Below the pieces are notes generated by a model that saw only the letters and a list, made by a program, of their open reading frames with translations, did not search any database and was not told the origin of the DNA. From Pelagerythrobacter sp041912895 (GTDB lineage: Bacteria; Pseudomonadota; Alphaproteobacteria; Sphingomonadales; Sphingomonadaceae), in contig NZ_JAYSGI010000003.1 in assembly GCF_041912895.1 (NCBI RefSeq), positions 124,001-188,000 on the forward strand: a stretch of 64,000 nt of DNA, written 5' to 3'. Shown here piece after piece: positions 16,150 to 25,358 of the stretch. A program made the position numbers and the translations under genes. How positions within the stretch are numbered: position 1 is the stretch's first letter; each line of letters starts with the position of its first letter.

Positions 16150-18492
16150 CTATGGATCTTCACCCAGAAAAAACTGCTCGATCAGTAATCCCACCTCCTG
16201 CTGCGAATATGCGCCGGGCTTTATCAGGAATTCAGCCATTCGCCCTACCGTCTTGACTGGCTTGGCCGCCCGTTCGATGAGTTGGAAGTGCTCGCCATAA
16301 TCGTCGAACAGGACCTTCACCGGACGGTTGGTGCGCAAGATGACCGATGCCAAGCAAGCGGTGCGAAATCGGCCATTGATGAGCACAATATCCGGTTGGC
16401 GGAACCAAGGCTGGTCCCACACCGAATTGGCATAGCCATGAGAGTTTCGCCAGGATCTGTCCGTCAGGGGGCGCCCAGAAGGCGCCACCTCGCCGATATC
16501 GACATGTTGAAGAATAACTGGTGAAGCTGCGCCTGCCAGATCGCGCCGCAATTGACGCGCCCTATCAAGATCGGATTCGACGCTCATGACGAGTTTGCCA
16601 TGCATATGTGCCGCGACCCGCGTCGATCCTCCGGACCCGTATTCGAGGATAACGTCCGCGTTTTGATAATTGCATGTCACATAGGTGACCTCATCTTCCT
16701 GCATGCGAGGTGTGCCATCAGCCTTCAGGCTCTGCTGAGCTCGCTGAATTCTGCGAGATTCCGATGGGTCGGCGATCGATAAATTGAACTGTGTCAGAAC
16801 GCTCAGTTCACGGCGCTTTCTAAACGCTGCCCTCACCACTTGACTGGATTCGAGATGGTTGACTTTGTATGAAATGCAGCTGCGAATATCGTCCAATTTT
16901 CGACCTCGCTCGACCGATAAGTTGTCTGGTACATCTCCTTTAAATTCAATAACCATCCTATTATTTTTAGAGCTAGCAATTATAACTTTATGCCCACTGA
17001 TCTGTATTAGCTTGTTTTTTGGAAAATGCCATTGCAGGATTATATCTCGATCTTTATTATCATCAGCAGAAATACTATCGAAAACATTTACGATTTTCTT
17101 CGCTGCGTCGAAGTCGACTCGACGTTCATGATTGATTGGCTGTAGAATATTCAGCTTCATAGTTAAATACGGATTTAACTCATCGGTTGAATATTCTGTT
17201 ACCTTCCAAGCGCTTAATCGGTGCTCGAATTCTTTGCCATAGCTTGCGTGAGAGACAATCGGCACATTGTGTCCGCGGCGTCCGCGCATGTACTTGCGCA
17301 CCGCGTCTGTATTATCATAGTTGTAGAGGCCGGAATCGATTAACCAGTCTTCACCCCCGGCGTAGAGGCTGATGTGCCCCTCATCCTGCTGATGGTGGTA
17401 TCGGCTAGAGCATCCGACCTTGACGATCAGGTGGCATGCTTGTCGATAGGCTTTCCTAGAGTGCCATCTATCACGAAAAATAGCGTAGCCGGAGCGCGGA
17501 TATATTTGATTTACATCACTCGGGACTGAGCCATCTCTGCCTTGGGTCAATGCATAAAGTAAGTGCTGATATTCCAACTTATCACCGAACACGCCCCCAT
17601 ATACGTCGGTAGTAGGAAGTTGTTCTGTATCTCCGATGGGCGGTAATGCCCCATCTGGTCTTAGAATATGCGTTATGAAGATCAGCGCCTTAGACGATAG
17701 TGAATCGAAGTTTTCGATAAAATCATCAGAAATAACGTTCCTGTAGTCGTTAATTATACTGAGAAAGACCTTGAAAACGAAGATGTGGTAGGCAGGACTA
17801 TTTTCGACGTGGACACCTTCGGTCGTGAACGAGAATCTAAGCTCGCTAGCAATCCGGCGAATAGCTACGCCTTGCCATTGAAGAGCTTGGTCATGCTCCA
17901 AGACAGTGCCAAGCAAAAGCAGCACCCGAGATTGTTCCAATCCGTGATTAGTATGTGCTGAGTAAAAATTTTCTCTGGCAAGTATTTTGGCATGAACTAA
18001 TAAGGCATTCTTCAAATGAACTAAAAATCCATCATCTGTCAAGTCAGAATTTTTTTTGCTTTGAATGTAATAATATGCGAAAAATACCAATTGTTCGGCA
18101 CGCAGCGCGGTGGCGTGGTCATGCCAAATAAACTCGAACGGATGATCTGTGTCGGTCTTCAGGTAGGCGTCAGTCCAGGACCGTATTGCTTCGCAAGCCG
18201 TGTCGAGAGCGGCTGGTTCGCCGGACGACCGGTGATAAGCCATAAGGTTTGGTAGAAAAGAAAGCCAATTCAGGCGCCATTGCCAGGTTCGATTTTTAAA
18301 TGGATTTTGTTCCCAGTCATTCCATTCAGAAATCGTGACTGCATCAAAGGGCGCGAGCTCAAGCTCGCGGTTTCGGACCAGTCTTTCGCCCATTTTACAT
18401 CTGATCGGATCGTCAATCAATTGCTGAAGTTTCGCGATTACACAGTTGCTCAAGTCCGGACTGGATGATGTCTTTATAGACACTTTTGCCAT
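16150..18492 (-). CDS. Heparinase II/III-family protein fused to a methyltransferase-like domain
   Basis: This is a 780-residue protein without a signal peptide. Residues about 60-330 form the alpha-helical alginate-lyase-like toroid, with H-T-N-H-G-L-E-Q-S and E-N-S-P-A-Y-H (typical catalytic Asn/His region). Residues about 340-560 form the heparinase II/III beta-sandwich (Y-H-H-Q-Q-D-E-G-H-I-S-L and D-S-G-L-Y-N-Y). From about 600 a second domain starts, with V-I-L-E-Y-G-S-G-G-S-T at 614-624, a SAM-binding loop. The heparinase part is visibly AT-rich compared with its neighbours, while the C-terminal part returns toward local composition. Family members cleave uronic-acid polysaccharides or act in capsule loci; the substrate and the purpose of the fusion are unknown. 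Confidence 0.82.
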   Translation of the reverse strand: MAKVSIKTSSSPDLSNCVIAKLQQLIDDPIRCKMGERLVRNRELELAPFDAVTISEWNDWEQNPFKNRTWQWRLNWLSFLPNLMAYHRSSGEPAALDTACEAIRSWTDAYLKTDTDHPFEFIWHDHATALRAEQLVFFAYYYIQSKKNSDLTDDGFLVHLKNALLVHAKILARENFYSAHTNHGLEQSRVLLLLGTVLEHDQALQWQGVAIRRIASELRFSFTTEGVHVENSPAYHIFVFKVFLSIINDYRNVISDDFIENFDSLSSKALIFITHILRPDGALPPIGDTEQLPTTDVYGGVFGDKLEYQHLLYALTQGRDGSVPSDVNQIYPRSGYAIFRDRWHSRKAYRQACHLIVKVGCSSRYHHQQDEGHISLYAGGEDWLIDSGLYNYDNTDAVRKYMRGRRGHNVPIVSHASYGKEFEHRLSAWKVTEYSTDELNPYLTMKLNILQPINHERRVDFDAAKKIVNVFDSISADDNKDRDIILQWHFPKNKLIQISGHKVIIASSKNNRMVIEFKGDVPDNLSVERGRKLDDIRSCISYKVNHLESSQVVRAAFRKRRELSVLTQFNLSIADPSESRRIQRAQQSLKADGTPRMQEDEVTYVTCNYQNADVILEYGSGGSTRVAAHMHGKLVMSVESDLDRARQLRRDLAGAASPVILQHVDIGEVAPSGRPLTDRSWRNSHGYANSVWDQPWFRQPDIVLINGRFRTACLASVILRTNRPVKVLFDDYGEHFQLIERAAKPVKTVGRMAEFLIKPGAYSQQEVGLLIEQFFLGEDP

Positions 18493-18558
18493 TTAAGAAC
18501 TCTCACCATTTGAGAATTTTGTCGCTCGATGAGCTTAAGGGTGCCGCTCGGGAAGAAG

Positions 18559-21500
18559 CTAAACGTCTAGCAGAAGGTTGGATATTTTTTTAGATATTAA
18601 CTGATTATGGAAGTTCTCTTTTGAAAACATCGCTATTTTTTCTTTTTTTGTAGGACCCGCCATTATTCTTTCGACTGCAGCCCTGGGATTATCGATCACC
18701 CAGTCATGCGGATATATCTCATCAGCGCCCTCCCACGGCAAGACGATTGGCGTACAGCCGGCGGCTGAACCGTCGGCGACGGTCAGGTGGAAACTTTCGA
18801 AATCACTGGTGGAAAGCACGAAATCAACTCCGGCATACCAATCCGGCATGTCGTCTCCGTGGGGGTCGAAAAAGACCGCGCCTCGCAACAACGGGTCGTT
18901 TTCGAGGCGATGATATTGGCTTTCGTACCAAGCCATTTCATCGGGCCGGTTGGCCATCCAGCCATACTCTTCCGGGCGCCTGCCTTTTATCCGCAATATA
19001 TATTCTGCGTCGGTTCTTCGTAGATCCCTGAGAATATCGAGCGCGACATCGAAGCGCTTCATTTGCGGAACAATGCCAACCATTCCCAGAACTTTGCCGC
19101 ACGGTGTCTTTCGTGGAACCGATTGCAGACCGTCGATATCCACGCCATTATGAATCACACACCCGTTATCCTTGAGTGCTGGGTTCTTGGCCACGGCGCG
19201 GCGAAGCACGTGCGGCCCCACGAAGATGACGGCATCGAACGTTTCGAAGGGGACCTCTGGAAAAAGCCGGTGATTAATTTCCTGTTGATGGAAGCGACCT
19301 ACCAGCCTTTGCCCATCGATTTGATGTCTCGCGTACCAAATGGCATTGCCTAGCATCCATTCGCAAAACACGATGTCTGCCTGTCGTATCAGCCGTTCGC
19401 TTGCGGCCTTGTCATGCTGGTTGTGTCCGGTCCAGAAATCCAGAAGGACACGCATGCCGGCTGCCGTGAAGTGCGGATAAAACGGCTTGATAAATTTTAA
19501 ATCATGGCCGGCGATGAGCAATGTCTTCTTCGGTGCGGCCACGGGGGAGAGCTCGTGGTCTGACGATGGCTTTCGAATCGCCAGCGTGACTTGCCCACTA
19601 GCCCAGTTGCTCAAGTCTTTCAGCCTGTGGTCCCCGATGGGGCGCACGAGTTGCAATCCCGGGGCAATTGCATCAGTCTCGTATGCGACGCCCGGCCAGT
19701 CGTTCGGGTTGGGCTCCGCATCACGGCAAAAGCCGATGCGGTGATGTTTCGCGTAACATGTCGGCCAAGCAAGGTCTTCGAGATCATGCTCTTCCAGGCA
19801 TTCGAGCGCGCCCGTATCGGCCAGGAACCATAGGCTGCCGGCTTCGGCATTCTGCTCCTCGAAACTGCCGCATTCGATGCCAGCCGCCTGCAGTTTGTCC
19901 TGCGCTTCGGTCTGCCATCTTTTGGCAAGGACGCGAACGGGGCGCAAGGTCTGGGCCAGCAGCCGGTTTGCCGCGGCGGTAGTGACTTCGGTCGTCACCA
20001 AATGGCAGGACGGCGGCTGTGGGGCACATATAACCATGCCTGCCGTTCGCAGCATTTGCACCAAGCGCAGTTCGGCGGTGTGGGCACGCATCACGGCCCT
20101 TGCCGCCTTCAAGGCCGTGCGCCAGCGATAGGCTGGATGATGCATCACATCTTCCAGTGTCTTCGCAGCCTCGCTTTCCGTGTGCACTATGTGAACAGTG
20201 TCGTCGAGACAGCGGTTCATGCCGGCTGCAGGGCCGGAAATGATGGGCGAACCGCAGGCAGCGGCTTCGACTACGCGGCGGGAAAACATCGTCGGCGAAT
20301 CCAGCACGGAATTCACATTGATCTGTACCGGATGCGCCTTGTAGGCCTGAATCATTTCCTGATAAGTCAAACCGCCCGCGACGTAGCTGCCCAGTCCGGA
20401 CGGATACTTATATGGCGAGTCCGGATCATCGTGCTGACGGTCGTAGATGGTGAGGCCGAGCGGCGCGGCAGCGCTCATAATCTTGTCCATATACTCGGTG
20501 CGCTCAGGATACCGCTTGCCGTAATGCGTGCCACCATAGGCTGCCGTAGCCTGCCAATCTCTCCTAGACGGAAGGAGGTTGTGAATCTTCGGCGACGCAT
20601 AAAACGGGGCACTGCTTGCAGACTGCGTCAGGGCGCCGGGGTTAGCCAGATAGGGAACGATGCGTCGGCTGTCGGTGGTAAACACGTGATCGCATAGCGA
20701 CGCAGCCTTGCGGAAGCGCTCGAAGTGAACCGGGTCTTCCTTGTTCCAGAACAGCGAGGGAATCCCCTCCGTCCGGCAATGCGTCAAAAGTCCTCTCAGC
20801 AGAGCGAATTCCTCTTCGCTGTAGGAGCCAACCTTGCGGAACCATTTCCCGTCGTTTCCCTTCCAGGCCGATTCCAAAAACAGCGCATCGATCGGCGTCG
20901 CGGCCAGTTCCTCGCGCCAGTTCTCCGGCGAGAGAGGAACGATCTTTACTTCGGCAGCCAGCGTGTCCGTCGTGAATTGGTCGCCGATCAGGCCCAGGGT
21001 AATGCGATCGAGGGATTTGGCAGTGGAGCGAGTGTCGGTCGCGACTAGATGCGATTCGCTGCAAGTGTGTTGCAAGGCGTCTGCGTAGCGACGTGCCACA
21101 TCGCTCCAGGTGCGTTCCTGCTCGATCCATTTTCGGGCGGACTGGCCGAGACGGTGGCGCTCGTCAGGACAATCGATCAACGATTGAAGTCCTTCCTTGA
21201 GCGCCTCGACGTTGTCTTTCGCAAACAGGCGTGCGCGCTGCCGTTCGGGACCAGCCATCGTGATGTGGGGTGAAACGTCCGAAAGGAGGAGCGCCTTGCC
21301 CATGGCCATCGCCTCCAGCGGTTTGAGCGCGGAAACCATTTCCGTGACATCCGATGACAAGCGGGGAATCGGCAGAATATCCATGCAGGAGAGGTAGCGA
21401 GGCACCTGCTCGAAAGGGACTCGCCCTGCAAAACGGCACTCGTCCGCAATCCCAAGCGTGCCCGCTTTCGCCTTCACGGTATCGATCGCCTTGCCGTCAC

Positions 21501-23409
21501 CCACGAGCACGAAGTGAAAGGGCTGACCGTCTTGTTTGAGTTGGGCCAAGGCTTCCATCAGCAGTTCCAAGCCTTCGTAAGCCACGGCACTGCCTGCATA
21601 GCCGATGACGGGCACTCCCGGCCGCAGGTCGAGCATTTCGGCTATCGAGGCGTCGGGTGCCATGGGCTTGAACCGCTTTTCATCAACTGCGTTCGGCACG
21701 ATCTGAATCCGCTCGTGCGAAACGCCCCACGCAGCCAGCTCTGCCGCCAGTTCCTCCGTGAGCGTGACGACCAGATCGGCTTCAAGTGCGGCCTGCCGCT
21801 CCAGTGTTCGTGCGATCCGATAGCGGTCGGAATCGGACCATTCGGGTTGTATCGAAGCCTGGGTTACTTCCCAAAGGCCGCGCACTTCGTATACGAACGG
21901 GAGGCCGAGGCGACGCGCTGCCATCAAGGCGGGCAATGCGACAATATGGTTGGAGGCTGCGACGATAATCTCGGCACCGCACGCCTGTGCTTCGCGCAAA
22001 AAATGGTCTGCGGCTTCGGCAAAGTATCGATCCAGCGGCGTTTTGTTCAGGTTCGCGCCCGAGCAAGCGACGTAGGTGATCCCTTCGACTTCGGTATCGT
22101 AATAGCCCGTCCCGAGGCCATGTGCCCCGGCGTCCCAGGGAAAGCCGGGCCGTGTCGTAGCGCGAACCCGGTAGCCTGCATGCTGCAGGCCTACCGCCAC
22201 GCCATGCGAACGCGTGGCATAGCCATTGCTAGCGTGCGGCATCGACTGGTTTAGGCAGTATAGTACGTGCCGACGCTGCGTAAGAAGGCCCGGATCGGGT
22301 TGGCGTGGCGGCAGTGACCAGCCGTTGCGCAGCCTTTCAACACCGGCGACGAAGGATTCGAAGTCGCGTTCGGTCTTGTCGAAAGGCCTGCCCCGCGACC
22401 GCAGGCTTTCCAACATTTCTAGCGTTTCGGTGACTTTGCCTTCGCGATAGAACGCCTGACGCGCGATAGCGTCGCGCCGGTGCGTTTCTCGAGCTTTCTT
22501 GCTCGCGGTTTTCGAAGAGGCTAGCAGTGCGGTGTTTGCTGCCGGTGCCCTGGGCAAGAGATCGATAAGCGCCGAAAATATCGACTTGGCGCTTCCCCTT
22601 GGCGCGGAACGCTTCATCGAACTTTGTATAGCGTACGCTAGGTCAGCAGTGCTGCCCGCCTCGAAGTTAACCGATCCCGCATTTTTCCCTACGAGATCGG
22701 TCGTCAACGACTTGTCGCCTACGATGAGCTGTTTGCCATAAATGCCGGCCTCGGCGGCGGCAAGGCGCGTCGCGAGCTCATATCCCTGAAGGGTCTTACC
22801 GGAGACAATCAACGCATCTAGCACCGCATAATAATCCGCAACGCGTGCTGGAGAGCCGGGGTCGACATGGATCAGCCAAGCTGGCTCTTGCGCGAGCGCG
22901 CGCCTGCCGATCTCCGACGCCAATAGGCCGTGCAATGCCGGCTGATCGCCGATCAAGACCAGTTTGAGCTTTTCATCCTTTCCTGCCAAGTCGGCGCATG
23001 CCTCGACCACCTTTTCCATGGGTTGATTTGTCCATGACGGCTCAATCAATCCAACGAGAAAATCATCACTATCGAACCCGAGTTCGGATCGAAGAGCGGC
23101 ATCCGCTAAATCCAGACCGTCGAACCAATCGACGGAATTTGTTTGCAAACGCGTCAATGATGTCCGGAGGAATTGCGCTTTTCTCGCGTCATTCTTTTCC
23201 AGACCGGAATACGACACCAACGAGCGGAGAGCGACATCGTACTTCCGCATTTCAAACGCGGCATCGAAAAGGGCGCCAAAGAAATCGGGGCCGCCCGTAG
23301 CGCTGGACGCAATTTCGAGAAGCGTCTCTGCGGAATGCGACCGTCCGGAAATTTGAAGCGCCCGGGCTGCGCGCAACAGACCGATATTTCTGCCTGAACC
23401 TAATTTCAA
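18559..23409 (-). CDS. Giant multi-domain glycosyltransferase
   Basis: This 1616-residue cytoplasmic protein has about four transferase-like units: a partial GT-B unit at about 112-273; a complete GT4 domain at about 380-780 (Y-E-V-R-G-L-W-E, then V-P-N-A-V-D and S-A-L-K-P-L-E-A-M-A-M-G-K); a CgeB-like unit at about 800-1133 (F-W-N-K-E-D-P-V-H-F and V-V-E-A-A-A-C-G-S-P); and a C-terminal GT4-like domain at about 1293-1616 (I-H-N-G-V-D-I-D and S-T-S-D-F-E-S-F-H-L-T-V-A-D-G-S). The middle GT4 unit is clearly paralogous to the next gene upstream (23537-25150). The start appears to be TTG at 23409, with AAGG unusually close upstream. It probably assembles several sugars of the polysaccharide; acceptors are unknown. 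Confidence 0.87.
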   Translation of the reverse strand: MKLGSGRNIGLLRAARALQISGRSHSAETLLEIASSATGGPDFFGALFDAAFEMRKYDVALRSLVSYSGLEKNDARKAQFLRTSLTRLQTNSVDWFDGLDLADAALRSELGFDSDDFLVGLIEPSWTNQPMEKVVEACADLAGKDEKLKLVLIGDQPALHGLLASEIGRRALAQEPAWLIHVDPGSPARVADYYAVLDALIVSGKTLQGYELATRLAAAEAGIYGKQLIVGDKSLTTDLVGKNAGSVNFEAGSTADLAYAIQSSMKRSAPRGSAKSIFSALIDLLPRAPAANTALLASSKTASKKARETHRRDAIARQAFYREGKVTETLEMLESLRSRGRPFDKTERDFESFVAGVERLRNGWSLPPRQPDPGLLTQRRHVLYCLNQSMPHASNGYATRSHGVAVGLQHAGYRVRATTRPGFPWDAGAHGLGTGYYDTEVEGITYVACSGANLNKTPLDRYFAEAADHFLREAQACGAEIIVAASNHIVALPALMAARRLGLPFVYEVRGLWEVTQASIQPEWSDSDRYRIARTLERQAALEADLVVTLTEELAAELAAWGVSHERIQIVPNAVDEKRFKPMAPDASIAEMLDLRPGVPVIGYAGSAVAYEGLELLMEALAQLKQDGQPFHFVLVGDGKAIDTVKAKAGTLGIADECRFAGRVPFEQVPRYLSCMDILPIPRLSSDVTEMVSALKPLEAMAMGKALLLSDVSPHITMAGPERQRARLFAKDNVEALKEGLQSLIDCPDERHRLGQSARKWIEQERTWSDVARRYADALQHTCSESHLVATDTRSTAKSLDRITLGLIGDQFTTDTLAAEVKIVPLSPENWREELAATPIDALFLESAWKGNDGKWFRKVGSYSEEEFALLRGLLTHCRTEGIPSLFWNKEDPVHFERFRKAASLCDHVFTTDSRRIVPYLANPGALTQSASSAPFYASPKIHNLLPSRRDWQATAAYGGTHYGKRYPERTEYMDKIMSAAAPLGLTIYDRQHDDPDSPYKYPSGLGSYVAGGLTYQEMIQAYKAHPVQINVNSVLDSPTMFSRRVVEAAACGSPIISGPAAGMNRCLDDTVHIVHTESEAAKTLEDVMHHPAYRWRTALKAARAVMRAHTAELRLVQMLRTAGMVICAPQPPSCHLVTTEVTTAAANRLLAQTLRPVRVLAKRWQTEAQDKLQAAGIECGSFEEQNAEAGSLWFLADTGALECLEEHDLEDLAWPTCYAKHHRIGFCRDAEPNPNDWPGVAYETDAIAPGLQLVRPIGDHRLKDLSNWASGQVTLAIRKPSSDHELSPVAAPKKTLLIAGHDLKFIKPFYPHFTAAGMRVLLDFWTGHNQHDKAASERLIRQADIVFCEWMLGNAIWYARHQIDGQRLVGRFHQQEINHRLFPEVPFETFDAVIFVGPHVLRRAVAKNPALKDNGCVIHNGVDIDGLQSVPRKTPCGKVLGMVGIVPQMKRFDVALDILRDLRRTDAEYILRIKGRRPEEYGWMANRPDEMAWYESQYHRLENDPLLRGAVFFDPHGDDMPDWYAGVDFVLSTSDFESFHLTVADGSAAGCTPIVLPWEGADEIYPHDWVIDNPRAAVERIMAGPTKKEKIAMFSKENFHNQLISKKISNLLLDV

Positions 23410-23536
23410 AACCTTGCATTCCTCGGCTTGTTCGACGAGCGACCTTGGGTCGACCGCACTCGTCGGCGGGATTTAAAGAACGGCTATCAGCGGATCAATA
23501 CGGCAAGCGTGAGATCCGGTTGGTGCGCCAATTCCT

Positions 23537-25150
23537 TCATCGAACCAACGGTCGTACCGCGCCCAGAATTTCGTCGGCGGCGTGCCGCCAGCTTCTCTGC
23601 TCGACGATCCATGCACGCCCGGCCGCACCGAGCCTCCGGCGCATGGCTTGGTCCAACAGCATCATGCGAAGCGTATCGGTAAGGGCTTCGACGCTATCCT
23701 TTTTGAAGACCAGCCCCGTTTCGCCATCGCGCACCATGCCGAGTATTCCGCCTGTCGACGAAACGATCACGGCCTTTGCCATCGCCAGCGCCTCCAACGG
23801 TTTGAGCGGAGATACCAATTCGGTCAGCGGTAGCGCCCTGCGGGGGAAGGGGGCAATGTCGATGAGCGAGTACCAGTTAGACACTTCGTCATGTGATACG
23901 CGACCCGGCATAACGAGCCGATCTCCCAACCGCTCTTTCGCAGCGGCCAGCTGGATCTCCTGCGTAACGGGGAATTGCCCGGCCTCGTCGGCAGGCTCGC
24001 TTCCGACGAGCAGAAGGCGAAAATCGAACCCTTCTTTTTGCAGCGTGCCGCAAGCGTGAACGAGGTCGGACAGTCCTTCGTATTGGTTGAACGAGCCGAC
24101 ATAGCCGATGATCGGTATATCGGATGGTAGATTGAACCGCTGCGTTAAATTGGCGTCACGCGAGGCGGGCGAAAAGCGTTCGGGATCGCAAGCGTTGGGG
24201 GCCAGTGTAATCCGCTCCGGAGCGACGCCCCTTGCAACCAGTTCGTCACGCATAGGGGCAGTCAGCGTGATAACATGCGCCGCCGCTCGAGCTGTAGCGG
24301 CTTCGAGAAACCGTTCCTGACGGCCCGTGATCGTCAACGGATAGGACGGATCGCGCGCTGCACGTGTCAAGTCCCAAAAGCCGCGTACCTCGTAGACGAA
24401 GGGCAGCCCCAACTCGTGCGCCGCAAGACAGGCCGGCAGGGCGGTTGCGAAATTCGACGCGGCCACGACACATGCCGGCCGATGCTGTCGCATCAACTGG
24501 GCGAGGCGGGCGGTGGCGCCCTCAAGATATGCCAGCGACCCATAGGTCATGTACTCGTAAGCGGCGGCGGGCGCGTCGCCACGCATGGGGGATGTCATCC
24601 GATGATAATGCACGCCGTCGACGATCTCGGCATGATCAAGCTGATATCCACTGGGCTTGCCGGCGGCGAGATCGCTCGGAAATCCGGGCCGTGTCGCGCA
24701 GACGACATCGGCACCCTGCGCCAAAAGCCCCTGCGCTATCCCGTGGCTTCGCATAGCGTAGCCATCGTTTGCCTCGGGGAGCGATTTGTGAAGGACATAG
24801 AGAATCCGCCCGGGAACGGGCTGCAACGCCAGTGGTCGTCGCTGTAAAAGTCTGTCCGCAAGCGTCTGCACGGCGAATGGGCCTGACCGTATATCGGCGA
24901 GCAAAGACTCCAACGCGCCGCTTGCGCCCGCGACCGCTTCGATCGCCGCCACGCTCTCTTTCAGACTGTCAATATCATACAGGTTGAGCGAAACCTTGCA
25001 GCGCGCAGCAAGTATGGCAGGGGACCGGTCCAAGGCGGCTGCTTCCTGCGCGATATCGATGGCAGACATGCGCCCCTTCGCCGCAAGATGGAGCGCGGCT
25101 GTCGACAGGCCGCTCGCGATATCCTGTTTGCGGTGCTTTTCCCTGATCAT
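23537..25150 (-). CDS. Glycosyltransferase family 4
   Basis: This 537-residue protein has a helical N-terminal extension (about 1-105) followed by a GT-B fold. The N-lobe begins at R-I-L-Y-V-L-H-K-S-L-P and includes G-Y-A-M-R-S-H-G-I and Y-E-V-R-G-F-W-D. The C-lobe includes P-N-A-C-D-P-E-R-F, G-Y-V-G-S-F-N-Q-Y-E-G and the donor-binding L-K-P-L-E-A-L-A-M-A-K-A. It matches the middle GT4 domain of the 1616-residue protein downstream, so the two arose by duplication. It heads the leftward run of polysaccharide genes and is divergent from wecB across a 208-base gap that should hold both promoters. Confidence 0.9.
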   Translation of the reverse strand: MIREKHRKQDIASGLSTAALHLAAKGRMSAIDIAQEAAALDRSPAILAARCKVSLNLYDIDSLKESVAAIEAVAGASGALESLLADIRSGPFAVQTLADRLLQRRPLALQPVPGRILYVLHKSLPEANDGYAMRSHGIAQGLLAQGADVVCATRPGFPSDLAAGKPSGYQLDHAEIVDGVHYHRMTSPMRGDAPAAAYEYMTYGSLAYLEGATARLAQLMRQHRPACVVAASNFATALPACLAAHELGLPFVYEVRGFWDLTRAARDPSYPLTITGRQERFLEAATARAAAHVITLTAPMRDELVARGVAPERITLAPNACDPERFSPASRDANLTQRFNLPSDIPIIGYVGSFNQYEGLSDLVHACGTLQKEGFDFRLLLVGSEPADEAGQFPVTQEIQLAAAKERLGDRLVMPGRVSHDEVSNWYSLIDIAPFPRRALPLTELVSPLKPLEALAMAKAVIVSSTGGILGMVRDGETGLVFKKDSVEALTDTLRMMLLDQAMRRRLGAAGRAWIVEQRSWRHAADEILGAVRPLVR

Positions 25151-25358
25151 TTTGCCAAAATGGTCCTGTCACGCGGTTGATCGCAGGTGCCCAGTGCCCC
25201 GATGGCGTCATATGTTGCCTGGACAGACGGGCCTTTGCCAAGCGTCGGATTAGGCTTCGACACCGGCTGCGGCTCTCTGGTTCCGCTGGGGGTTGTATGT
25301 TGCCCGAATTTTAGCATAGCGCGTCGGCCCGAGTAGCGAGGTGCCTAGAGGAGTTGGT

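Noticed and set aside
16150..18492. The AT-rich segment as part of a prophage or insertion element
   Set aside because: No transposase, integrase, tRNA-linked repeat or terminal inverted repeat was found around it; only the gene's composition is unusual.
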